Shown: positions 34,818 through 42,127 of the stretch, piece after piece
Position numbering within the stretch: the stretch's first letter is position 1
Layout: the number at the start of each line of letters is the position of its first letter
Source: JBGMEA01 sp041447245
GTDB lineage: Bacteria > Bacillota > Clostridia > Eubacteriales > Anaerofustaceae
Length of the DNA stretch: 64,000 nucleotides
Assembly: GCA_041447245.1 (NCBI GenBank)
Contig: JBGMEA010000026.1
Span: 124,001 to 188,000 of the forward strand
Direction: 5' to 3'
The notes under the pieces: model-generated
What the model saw: only the letters and a program-made list of their open reading frames with translations
Told to the model about the DNA's origin: nothing
The model's database searches: none
Made by a program: the position numbers and the translations under genes

Positions 34818-35006
34818 TTATCTTTTTTGTATCAATATTTTGTGATCCAATAATTTGATTTCTTTCAGTATCCCGTCGACAACTTTCTGATCTCCCAGAA
34901 TATCTTCCAGAAAAACGCCATCATTCGATGGAACCATATACACTACGTTATCCATGATTTTTTCTTCGCCCTGCTCGGTCAGAAGATAAGCAATCGATTC
35001 ACACAT
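34818..35006 (-). CDS. cooT: CooT family nickel-binding protein
   Basis: The 62-residue protein starts MCESIAYLL and has the compact beta-rich pattern of CooT, a small homodimeric protein that binds nickel through Cys2 and supports CODH maturation. The frame is open 14 codons upstream, but the ATG at 35006 follows AGGAGG and places the invariant Cys at position 2. It is the first gene ahead of cooS-cooC-acsB, separated by 456 bases, with its own strong promoter. Together with CooC it would supply nickel to CooS and AcsB. Confidence 0.85.
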   Translation of the reverse strand: MCESIAYLLTEQGEEKIMDNVVYMVPSNDGVFLEDILGDQKVVDGILKEIKLLDHKILIQKR

Positions 35007-35030
35007 GATCTCATACCTCCTTATATGTCT

Positions 35031-35059
35031 ATTATATCCGAAATACACCGATCCTTCAA
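35031..35059 (-). promoter_or_regulatory. Promoter of cooT
   Basis: TTGAAG (35054-35059) and TATAAT (35031-35036) on the minus strand are 17 bases apart. The leader would be about 18 bases. Confidence 0.75.
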
Positions 35060-35142
35060 TATTAATTTGAATGATTCTTGTTTATCGAATTCCGAATAGC
35101 TGATTTTCATAGATAACGATTCTTCCAGATGCGGCATTAAGC

Positions 35143-35171
35143 TTGATTCCAATCGTCGAATCGGGTAATAT
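35143..35171 (+). promoter_or_regulatory. Promoter of tex
   Basis: TTGATT (35143-35148) and TAATAT (35166-35171) are 17 bases apart. The predicted start near 35178 lies about 11 bases ahead of the leader hairpin. Confidence 0.6.
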
Positions 35172-35188
35172 GAATATCACAAATCAAA

Positions 35189-35229
35189 GCGAAGGCATAT
35201 CACTGCAATGCCTTTGCACAATATTTTTT
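35189..35229 (+). terminator. Leader terminator-like hairpin ahead of tex
   Basis: GCGAAGGCAT (35189-35198) pairs with ATGCCTTTGC (35208-35217) with one G-T pair, followed a few bases later by TTTTTT (35224-35229). The upstream neighbour is on the other strand, so there is no plus-strand gene for it to terminate; it belongs to the tex leader. Confidence 0.7.
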
Positions 35230-35254
35230 AATTATTTCTGAACGGAGTAGTCAA

Positions 35255-37405
35255 ATGAATCAAATCCCTCAATTGCTTGCAAAAGAATTTGCGCTGAATC
35301 TGAACAATGTCGAAAACACCATCAGTCTGATAGAAGACGGAAATACGATTCCGTTTATCGCAAGATACCGAAAAGAAGTGACAGGAAATATGAGCGACGA
35401 AGTACTTCGGGATTTCGATGAACGGCTGAGTTATCTGAAAAACCTGGAGCAACGCAAAGAGGAAGTGATTCACCTGATTGAGAAACAGGGAAAACTGACC
35501 TCCGGACTTGCCGAAAAAATCAACGCTTGCACAATTCTGAAGGATGTGGAAGATCTGTATCTTCCTTTCCGCCCTAAAAAAAGGACAAGGGCAACGATTG
35601 CAAAAGAAAAAGGTCTGGAGCCTCTGGCAGAAAAAATAGCCTCACTTGAGTACAGCGACGATCAGATCAGAGATATCGCGAATTCCTACATCGATTCGGA
35701 AAAAGAGGTTGAAAGTGTGCAAAACGCTTTGGACGGAGCCTGCGATATCATAGCGGAGCAAATCAGTGAAAATGCCGATTTCAGAAAATATATCCGCAGC
35801 GAAACCTATCAGCATGGGGTGATTGTGACATCTCAAATCAAAGATCAGACGGAAGAGCAAAAAGTTTTTGAAATGTATTATGACTATCGGGAACCAATCA
35901 AAATGATTGCAGATCACAGGATTCTTGCTATTAACCGGGGAGAATCAAAAAAAATCTTAAAAGTTGCGGTCGAAGCCCCCATCGATTCGATTGTCGGATA
36001 TTTATCCGCACAGGTTTGCAAAACACATTCTTCCGAGCTATTGAGGACAACAATTCAGGATGCCTATAAACGATTGATCGCACCTTCCGTTGAACGCGAA
36101 ACCAGAGCCGTGCTTTCGGAACGCGCCGATGACAGCGCCATCACCGTTTTTGCGAAGAACCTGAAGAGTCTGCTGCTCTCTCCTCCGGTGAAAGATAAGG
36201 TCATCATGGGCTTTGATCCGGCTTACAGAACCGGATGCAAGATTGCTGTTATCAGCCCTGTCGGCAAACTGCTCGATTTCACTACCGTTTACCCGACAGC
36301 TCCGCAAAATCAGACAGAAGCAGCAAAAAAAACGCTGATCGGAATGATTGAAAAGCATCATGTCGATGTTATTTCAATCGGAAACGGCACCGCAAGCAGA
36401 GAAAGCGAAGTCTTTGTTGCGGACATGATAAAAGAGTTGAGCAGAAAAGTCGAGTATGTGATCGTCAACGAAGCGGGAGCCAGCGTTTATTCCGCATCCA
36501 AACTGGGAACAGAAGAATACCCGGACTTGAATGTTTCCATACGGGGAGCGGTTTCCATTGCGCAGCGCCTCAAAGATCCCCTTGCGGAGCTTGTTAAAAT
36601 CGATCCGAAACACATCGGAGTCGGACAATATCAGCATGATGTCGATCAGAAGTCATTAACGGAAGCATTGGAGCATGTTGTGGAGAATGCAGTCAATTCC
36701 GTGGGAGTGGATATCAACTCCGCGTCGCCTGCACTGTTGTCGCACGTTTCCGGCATCACAAAGAAAACGGCGGTCGCGTTGTTTGAATACGTGAAAGAAC
36801 ACGGCGGAATCAAAAATCGTAAAGAATTGCTTAAAGTCAGCGGCATCGGAGCAAAGGCATTTGAACAATGCGCGGGTTTTTTGCGTGTATCAGGTGGAGA
36901 CTGCATCCTGGACAATACTTCCGTTCACCCTGAAAGCTATGCGGCGACCTTACGATTGATTGAATCGGCAAACATATCGCTGCAAGATCTGGGCAATGAA
37001 AATCAAACACGTGCAAAAGAAACTCTGGAACACTTGAATATCAGACAAATATCGGATAGTTTGGAAATCGGCACCCTCACTTTAAAAGATATTGTGGAAG
37101 AACTAAAAAAACCGGGACGCGACCCACGTGATGAACTTGTAAAAGTATCGTTCAAAAGTGATATAATGGAAATGAAAGATCTGCAACCGGGCATGAAACT
37201 GACGGGAACAGTAAGAAACATCACTCATTTCGGCGCATTTGTCGATATCGGAGTGCATGAAGATGGTTTGGTTCATATCAGCCAGCTCAGTGATCGGTTC
37301 GTCAAAGATCCATTTGAAGTCGTTTCGGTCGGAGATATTGTAAATGTTACGGTTTTGGAAGTCGATCAAAAGAAAAAAAGGATATCTCTCACGATGAAAT
37401 CCTGA
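35255..37405 (+). CDS. tex: Tex family RNA-binding protein (S1 domain)
   Basis: Tex is a cytoplasmic nucleic-acid-binding protein related to eukaryotic Spt6, involved in transcription and RNA metabolism. The 716 residues have the Tex N-terminal domain (GNTIPFIARYRKEVTGNMSDE), the YqgF/RuvX-like nuclease-fold domain (MGFDPAYRTGCKIAVI), helix-hairpin-helix motifs (GIKNRKELLKVSGIGAKAFE), and a C-terminal S1 RNA-binding domain at about residues 645-714 (PGMKLTGTVRNITHFGAFVD). A GGAG site precedes the ATG. It is followed by a glycerophosphodiesterase gene after 24 bases. Confidence 0.96.
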   Translation: MNQIPQLLAKEFALNLNNVENTISLIEDGNTIPFIARYRKEVTGNMSDEVLRDFDERLSYLKNLEQRKEEVIHLIEKQGKLTSGLAEKINACTILKDVEDLYLPFRPKKRTRATIAKEKGLEPLAEKIASLEYSDDQIRDIANSYIDSEKEVESVQNALDGACDIIAEQISENADFRKYIRSETYQHGVIVTSQIKDQTEEQKVFEMYYDYREPIKMIADHRILAINRGESKKILKVAVEAPIDSIVGYLSAQVCKTHSSELLRTTIQDAYKRLIAPSVERETRAVLSERADDSAITVFAKNLKSLLLSPPVKDKVIMGFDPAYRTGCKIAVISPVGKLLDFTTVYPTAPQNQTEAAKKTLIGMIEKHHVDVISIGNGTASRESEVFVADMIKELSRKVEYVIVNEAGASVYSASKLGTEEYPDLNVSIRGAVSIAQRLKDPLAELVKIDPKHIGVGQYQHDVDQKSLTEALEHVVENAVNSVGVDINSASPALLSHVSGITKKTAVALFEYVKEHGGIKNRKELLKVSGIGAKAFEQCAGFLRVSGGDCILDNTSVHPESYAATLRLIESANISLQDLGNENQTRAKETLEHLNIRQISDSLEIGTLTLKDIVEELKKPGRDPRDELVKVSFKSDIMEMKDLQPGMKLTGTVRNITHFGAFVDIGVHEDGLVHISQLSDRFVKDPFEVVSVGDIVNVTVLEVDQKKKRISLTMKS

Positions 37406-37429
37406 CGATATTTCTTTGGAGGTTGAATT

Positions 37430-38173
37430 ATGGATATTTATGCTCATCGCGGAGCCAGTGCCCACGCTCCGGAAAACACCATGGAAGCATACACAATGGC
37501 ATTCGATCAGTATCATGCTGACGGAATTGAAATTGATGTTCACTACTCCAAAGACGGAGAAATGGTGATTATGCATGATTTTGATTTGTCACGCACCACG
37601 AACGGAAGTGGAATGATTTTCACCAAGACGCTTTCCGAACTGAAAGCGCTTTCTGCCAGTACCCACTACACCGGAGAAGGCTCCTATCCGGGGGCGAAAA
37701 TTCCGACATTGAACGAAGTATTGGAGCTGGTTGCGGAGAAAGGGAAAAAAATCAATATCGAATTGAAAGCGGGAAGCTTTCTGTATCCGAAAATAGAAGA
37801 ACGGATTATCGAGATGGTTTATGATTATAATCTTCAAAGCAAGACCCTTCTTTCTTCGTTCGATCATATTTCCATGGTAAGAGCAAAAGAAATCGACTCG
37901 AAGATCAAGACCGGAATTCTTTCGGATTGCCGTATGTATCAAACGACAGACTATGTATTGAAAACAGGCGCCGATGCCTATAATGGACTGTATGCCGCAT
38001 TTACCCCGGAAGAAGTGATTTCTCTGAAAGAAGCGGGATTGATGGTCAATTGTTATACTCCAAATGAAGAAAAAGAAATTCAGGCAATGATTCAGCTCGG
38101 AATGGATATTATCATTACAAATTATCCGGAACGGGGAATCAAACTGAGAGATCAGCTCACCGGAAAGCACTGA
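37430..38173 (+). CDS. Glycerophosphodiester phosphodiesterase (GDPD)
   Basis: The 247-residue protein starts IYAHRGASAHAPENTMEAY, with the catalytic HRG motif at the start of the barrel, followed by GIEIDVHYSKDGEMVIMHD with metal-binding Glu and Asp and the second His, and NIELKAGS. It has no signal peptide, so it acts in the cytoplasm, hydrolysing glycerophosphodiesters to glycerol-3-phosphate and an alcohol. A GGAGG site precedes the ATG. It is downstream of tex and ends at a strong bidirectional terminator. Confidence 0.93.
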   Translation: MDIYAHRGASAHAPENTMEAYTMAFDQYHADGIEIDVHYSKDGEMVIMHDFDLSRTTNGSGMIFTKTLSELKALSASTHYTGEGSYPGAKIPTLNEVLELVAEKGKKINIELKAGSFLYPKIEERIIEMVYDYNLQSKTLLSSFDHISMVRAKEIDSKIKTGILSDCRMYQTTDYVLKTGADAYNGLYAAFTPEEVISLKEAGLMVNCYTPNEEKEIQAMIQLGMDIIITNYPERGIKLRDQLTGKH

Positions 38174-38186
38174 AATGGGCCATAAT

Positions 38187-38223
38187 AAAAGGCCGCTTTG
38201 CAGAAAATGCAAAGCGGCCTTTT
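38187..38223. terminator. Bidirectional terminator
   Basis: A 15-bp perfect stem (38188-38202 with 38208-38222 or so) rich in GC is flanked by A and T runs on both sides, serving the glycerophosphodiesterase gene on the plus strand and ydbC on the minus strand. Confidence 0.93.
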
Positions 38224-38224
38224 A

Positions 38225-38443
38225 TTATTTAATATCGTTTAATGTTTCCAGTATCATTGCCATCTCTTCCTGCGTCAGCGTAACACCTTTGCTCATGGAT
38301 GTATGGTCTTCCGACCATTCCCGAATGTCATATTTTGGGGGTCTCCCATTCCAACTGACCAAATTGATCTCCTTCGTCCAGCCATTGGCATTTTCCGAGA
38401 GCACTGCAAGGTGTTGCGTGATTTCAAATGTAATTTTTGCCAT
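38225..38443 (-). CDS. YdbC/PC4-like single-stranded nucleic-acid-binding protein
   Basis: The 72-residue protein starts MAKITFEITQHLAVLSENAN and contains the WTKEINLVSWNGRPPKYDIR segment typical of the YdbC family, bacterial relatives of the eukaryotic coactivator PC4 (whirly-like fold) that bind single-stranded DNA or RNA as dimers. An upstream in-frame ATG would add 19 residues with no family match. The ATG at 38443 overlaps the stop of the preceding flavin-reductase gene as TAATG, so the two genes are translationally coupled. Confidence 0.85.
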   Translation of the reverse strand: MAKITFEITQHLAVLSENANGWTKEINLVSWNGRPPKYDIREWSEDHTSMSKGVTLTQEEMAMILETLNDIK

Positions 38444-39090
38444 TATTCGTAATACTCTTCCGCTACAAATACGGACTTCGGGCTCCCGCAAACAGGACAA
38501 ACATAATCATCGGGAAGATCTTCAAAAGGAATCTCTCCATCATAGACATAATGGCAAACGGTACAAACATAACGAACCTTCTTTATTCCCTGTTTCTTTG
38601 CCCCCATCCCCGCAACCGTTCCTCCGGATTTTAATGTTCGGTAGTCGGTATAAGTCATCGGGGCGTCTGTTGAAGTGACGACAGCTTCCGTCACATCGCA
38701 GAGAAACAAATAATGAGTGCCAAGATCCAGCGCTTGTGTCACATTGCAACTCATCACTGCGACAGTATGATCTGCAATATACGGATTGCCGTTTTGATCC
38801 AACTTGTACGGGATATTTTCAAATTTATCGCGATCCCGTCCGCTGCTGTAACCAAAATTTGCAACAAATTCCACCGGAGCATAAATTGAAAGCACCGATA
38901 TGGTAAGACTTTTTTTCTTCAGAATCAACTCGGTTGTAAAATTACTTTTCTGCATTGTCGCAATCATCTGAGCAGGTTCCGATGTCGCCTGTGCTGCGGT
39001 ATTGATCGTGCAGGCATTCACTTTACCTTCATACTCAACGCCTGCAATAAACAAACCGTATGTCAGTTTAAAAAAAGCTGTTTTATCCAT
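38443..39090 (-). CDS. Flavin reductase-rubredoxin fusion (high-molecular-weight rubredoxin, Hrb type)
   Basis: The 215-residue protein has an FMN-binding flavin-reductase-like domain (residues about 1-160; YGLFIAGVEYEGKVNACTIN start, VLSIYAPVEFVANFGYSSGR) fused to a C-terminal rubredoxin domain with VCTVCHYVYDG and YVCPVCGSPKS, whose four cysteines bind one iron. In Moorella the similar Hrb passes electrons from NADH to the diiron flavoprotein FprA, which reduces NO or O2. No fprA is in this window. The frame is open 21 codons upstream, but the ATG at 39090 has GGAGGG ahead of it and gives the family start. Confidence 0.9.
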   Translation of the reverse strand: MDKTAFFKLTYGLFIAGVEYEGKVNACTINTAAQATSEPAQMIATMQKSNFTTELILKKKSLTISVLSIYAPVEFVANFGYSSGRDRDKFENIPYKLDQNGNPYIADHTVAVMSCNVTQALDLGTHYLFLCDVTEAVVTSTDAPMTYTDYRTLKSGGTVAGMGAKKQGIKKVRYVCTVCHYVYDGEIPFEDLPDDYVCPVCGSPKSVFVAEEYYE

Positions 39091-39155
39091 GATAGTATCC
39101 CTCCATAGATTATTTTGAAAACACGAATAACCTTTGCATGTTTCCCTTCGCAATG

Positions 39156-39183
39156 ATTATACAACAAAAAAAAGCGGCATCAA
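39156..39183 (-). promoter_or_regulatory. Promoter of the flavin reductase-rubredoxin gene, embedded in a terminator
   Basis: TTGATG (39178-39183) and TATAAT (39156-39161) on the minus strand are 16 bases apart. The -35 box lies in the loop of the terminator of the upstream gene and the spacer covers its T tract. Confidence 0.65.
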
Positions 39184-39197
39184 CGAAAGAAACCGCT
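39166..39197 (-). terminator. Terminator of the small membrane protein gene
   Basis: AGCGG (39173-39177) pairs with CCGCT (39193-39197) over a 15-base loop, followed on the minus strand by about eight Ts. The stem is short. Confidence 0.6.
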
Positions 39198-39251
39198 GTT
39201 TTTTGTATTTTTTTATATATCCCCGATAAAAGAGAAAATCGAATTGTACCT

Positions 39252-39596
39252 TTATTTTTCTTCCACAAGTGTTTCTTCGGCTTCTGACTCATTTGAATTC
39301 ATTTCAGCCATTGCCGGAATTTCAAAACTATCGCTCGCAGGGATGGGCATTCTGTTGATGATCACATTCAATGCAAACAATATTGCCGAAATCCCGCCCA
39401 ATGCCGCAACGGGCTGAAGAACTTGATAAAGATATGACGGAAGTACTGCAGAAAGGGCATATCCATAAGCAACATAGTATGAAATATTGCTGATTGCATA
39501 AATCAAGTTACCGACAAACCCGACCAGAGCAAGTACGCCGAATACAATACCCAAAATAAAGAAGGCTTTTGTTTTTTGTTTTTTTTGATTTTTCAT
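39252..39596 (-). CDS. Small integral membrane protein, unknown function
   Basis: I do not recognise this 114-residue protein. A lysine-rich start (MKNQKKQKTKAF) is followed by a hydrophobic segment at about residues 12-35 and another at about 58-82, then an acidic tail (ESEAEETLVEEK). Both ends are probably cytoplasmic. The flanking genes, on the same strand, are hcp upstream, behind a terminator, and the flavin reductase-rubredoxin gene downstream. Context suggests no clear role. Confidence 0.6.
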   Translation of the reverse strand: MKNQKKQKTKAFFILGIVFGVLALVGFVGNLIYAISNISYYVAYGYALSAVLPSYLYQVLQPVAALGGISAILFALNVIINRMPIPASDSFEIPAMAEMNSNESEAEETLVEEK

Positions 39597-39706
39597 CTTA
39601 TCCTCTTTTCATTTATTGAACATAAGTCATTAAGTTATTTTATCAGCATTCCAAACGATACTCAAGAGAGTTCACCGAATCTTCATAAAAAACACGTACT
39701 GATCAC

Positions 39707-39741
39707 ATAAAGAAAGCGGCTTTCCCAGCCGCTTTCTTTAT
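39707..39741 (-). terminator. Terminator of the ferredoxin-hcp operon
   Basis: A perfect 15-bp stem (39707-39721 with 39727-39741) with a 5-base loop lies 11 bases past the hcp stop. The A/T-rich outer stem gives a short T run on the minus strand. Confidence 0.85.
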
Positions 39742-39752
39742 GTTGTTTTATG

Positions 39753-41318
39753 CTATTTTTTTAGAATTTTCTTCAAATCTTCTTCCGGTGTGGAAATCGG
39801 AGTCAGCGCGAATTGATCCACAAGGAGGTTCAAAACATTCGGTGAGAGGAATGCGGGGATGGATGGCCCGATGTAAATATTTTTGATACCGAGCGAAAGC
39901 AATGTGAGCAAAATAGAAACTGCTTTCTGCTCGTACCAGGAAAGCACAAGCGTCAACGGAAGATCATTTACACCGCATTCGAACGCATTCGCCAAAGCCA
40001 ATGCGACCTGAATGGCACTGTAGGCATCGTTGCACTGACCCATATCCATAATCCTCGGAAGTCCGCCGATTTCTCCGATATTCAGATCATTGAACCGATA
40101 TTTACCGCAAGCAAGTGTCAGCACAATCGTATCATCGGGTGTCTGTTTCACAAATTCCGTATAGTAGTTTCTGCCTGGCTTCGCTCCGTCACAACCACCG
40201 ACCAGGAAGAAATGTTTGATCGCTCCTGCTTTTACGGCATTGATAACCGTATCAGCAACGGAAAGTACCGTATCTTTTCCGAAACCGGTTGTCACAGTCG
40301 TTCCGCCATTGATCCCGGTAAATTCTTTATCTTCCTTATATCCTCCCAGTTCAAGGGCTTTTTTGATGACTGGTGTAAAATCTTTCTGTTCTCCGACATG
40401 CACCATTCCGGGATAGGCAACAGCATTCGTCGTGAAGATGCGGTCACGATAGCTGTCTTTCACAGGCATGATGCAATTCGTTGTGAACAGTACCGGTGCC
40501 GGGATATCTGCAAATTCTTTCTGCTGGTTCTGCCAGGCTGTTCCGAAATTTCCTTTGAGCTGCGGATATGCCTTCAGTTTCGGATAAGCATGTGCAGGAA
40601 GCATTTCACCATGGGTATAGATATTGATGCCTTTGTCTTTTGTCTGTTCCAAAAGCAGGTATAAATCAAGCAAATCGTGCCCTGAGATTACGATAAACGG
40701 ACCTTTTTCCACTTTCAGGGGAACAGTCGTCGGAACCGGCTTGCCATAGGTTTCCGTATTTGCCTGATCCAGCAGCTCCATTACCCTTAGATTGATCTGC
40801 CCTGTTTCCATGACTTCGGGAATCAATTGTTCGACCGTCAGATCTTTCGAAATAGTTTGCAGCTGTTTGATGATTCTCGCATCCATATCGGCATCCGTAT
40901 ACCCAAGTGCCATTGCATGAGAAGCATAGGCGGCAACACCCCTGATTCCCAACAGGATCAGCGTTTTCAATGAACGGATATCTTCATTTGAGTTCTCCCA
41001 AAGCTGCGCCATGTCATAATCAGGCTTTGCGTTGGGGGACATTGTTTTTGCCGCAAGAACATGGTTGGTTACACTTTTAACATGATCACTGTCAAAATCG
41101 ACATTTGTGATGGTCGCAAACAATGCATCATAAATCAATTTGACGGTTTCTTTTGAAACATTTGCAGGATCCACAGAATTGGCAAGCCCAATCAAAACGC
41201 CCGTCAATTCATCCTGAAAATTGGACGTATCCGCCGGTTTTCCGCATACGCCCTGATTCCCGGTACATCCTTTCCCTCCGGCTGTCTGTTCACATTGATA
41301 ACAAAACATAGTACTCAT
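39753..41318 (-). CDS. hcp: Hybrid cluster protein (hydroxylamine reductase / NO reductase)
   Basis: Hcp carries a cubane 4Fe-4S cluster and a hybrid Fe-S-O cluster, and in enteric bacteria acts as a high-affinity NO reductase. The 521-residue protein starts MSTMFCYQCEQTAGGKGC, with cluster cysteines 6, 9, 18 and 25. Hybrid-cluster ligands lie in the VISGHDLLDLY, FTTNCIMP, VGGCDGAKPGR and ALACGKYRFNDL-like segments (here LTLACGKYRFNDL) and in SWYEQKA. It follows the ferredoxin gene by 13 bases, and the pair is divergent from a Crp/Fnr regulator with a palindrome between them. Confidence 0.97.
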   Translation of the reverse strand: MSTMFCYQCEQTAGGKGCTGNQGVCGKPADTSNFQDELTGVLIGLANSVDPANVSKETVKLIYDALFATITNVDFDSDHVKSVTNHVLAAKTMSPNAKPDYDMAQLWENSNEDIRSLKTLILLGIRGVAAYASHAMALGYTDADMDARIIKQLQTISKDLTVEQLIPEVMETGQINLRVMELLDQANTETYGKPVPTTVPLKVEKGPFIVISGHDLLDLYLLLEQTKDKGINIYTHGEMLPAHAYPKLKAYPQLKGNFGTAWQNQQKEFADIPAPVLFTTNCIMPVKDSYRDRIFTTNAVAYPGMVHVGEQKDFTPVIKKALELGGYKEDKEFTGINGGTTVTTGFGKDTVLSVADTVINAVKAGAIKHFFLVGGCDGAKPGRNYYTEFVKQTPDDTIVLTLACGKYRFNDLNIGEIGGLPRIMDMGQCNDAYSAIQVALALANAFECGVNDLPLTLVLSWYEQKAVSILLTLLSLGIKNIYIGPSIPAFLSPNVLNLLVDQFALTPISTPEEDLKKILKK

Positions 41319-41331
41319 TTCTTTTTCTCCT

Positions 41332-42042
41332 TTAATTTAAGATTCGTCCGTCGGTCGATATTGTCACGACCTGCCACGGAATGATTTTTTTGCTGTTGAT
41401 CATCGCGTTTTTCACCGCATTCACGATCCCTCCGCAACAAGGAACTTCCATTCTGACAACAGTGATACTGTTGATTTCGTTGTTTTCCAAAATCTGAGTT
41501 AATTTGTCCGTGTAATCCGGGGAATCGAGTTTCGGACATCCAACCAATGTGACATGGTTCTTAATAAATCGGTTGTGAAAATCACCGTAAGCAAATGCCG
41601 TACAATCGGCGGCAATCAGCAGATCCGCATTTTGCAAGTATGAGGCATTCACAGGTACCAACTTGATCTGAACCGGCCATTGTGTAAGCTGTGAAGACAT
41701 CTCTGCCATTACGCAATCAGAAACTTGAGCGGGTTGTTCACTTCGCTCAATTGTTTTGGATGTTGATCCCGAGCATCCGCAAGCCAATTTTATCTCTTCT
41801 TTTTTCCCCGTGAGATGTTCATCGACTGCCTTTTGATCGTAAGGCAAAGCATCGCGTTCTTCGAATGTAATGGCGCCCGTCGGGCAGACCGGCAAACAGT
41901 TGCCCAAACCGTCACAATAGTCATCTCGGATCAGTTCTGCTTTCCCGCTGTTGAGCTGTATCGCACCTTCATGACATGCATTGACGCATAAACCACATCC
42001 ATTGCATGCATGCTTGTCAATATGAATGATTTTCCGTTTCAT
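41332..42042 (-). CDS. 4Fe-4S ferredoxin-domain protein, probable electron donor to Hcp
   Basis: The 236-residue protein has a two-cluster ferredoxin domain at residues about 5-70, with CNGCGLCVNACHEGAI and CDGLGNCLPVCPTGAI (eight cluster cysteines). The remaining 150 residues contain more cysteines (CGCSGST, near residue 90; VPCCGGIV, near residue 205) and probably form an extra domain with a metal or thiol role. Proteins of this type are regularly found directly upstream of hcp in anaerobes, in the place of the NADH-Hcp reductase Hcr. It is the first gene of the operon, with GGAGG ahead of the ATG. Confidence 0.85.
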   Translation of the reverse strand: MKRKIIHIDKHACNGCGLCVNACHEGAIQLNSGKAELIRDDYCDGLGNCLPVCPTGAITFEERDALPYDQKAVDEHLTGKKEEIKLACGCSGSTSKTIERSEQPAQVSDCVMAEMSSQLTQWPVQIKLVPVNASYLQNADLLIAADCTAFAYGDFHNRFIKNHVTLVGCPKLDSPDYTDKLTQILENNEINSITVVRMEVPCCGGIVNAVKNAMINSKKIIPWQVVTISTDGRILN

Positions 42043-42071
42043 GTTGACCTCCGTATTGCTTTTCTGCCATC

Positions 42072-42077
42072 ATTATA
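42072..42077 (-). promoter_or_regulatory. -10 box of the ferredoxin-hcp operon
   Basis: A perfect TATAAT on the minus strand, 30 bases ahead of the ferredoxin ATG. No -35 match is visible, which fits activator dependence. The predicted start is near 42066. Confidence 0.65.
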
Positions 42078-42098
42078 GTAAAATGGCAATGCACTTTC

Positions 42099-42114
42099 TG
42101 TTGCTTTTGCAACA
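42099..42114. promoter_or_regulatory. Palindromic operator between hcp operon and Crp/Fnr gene
   Basis: TGTTGC (42099-42104) and GCAACA (42109-42114) form a perfect inverted repeat with a 4-base spacer, the architecture of Fnr-type sites. Its centre is about 41 bases upstream of the predicted hcp-operon start and 22 bases upstream of the regulator's ATG. Confidence 0.7.
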
Positions 42115-42127
42115 AACGGAGAAAAAA

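Noticed and set aside
37155..37168. A TGATATAAT promoter-like word within tex.
   Set aside because: It lies inside conserved coding sequence of the S1 region, and no gene starts just after it.
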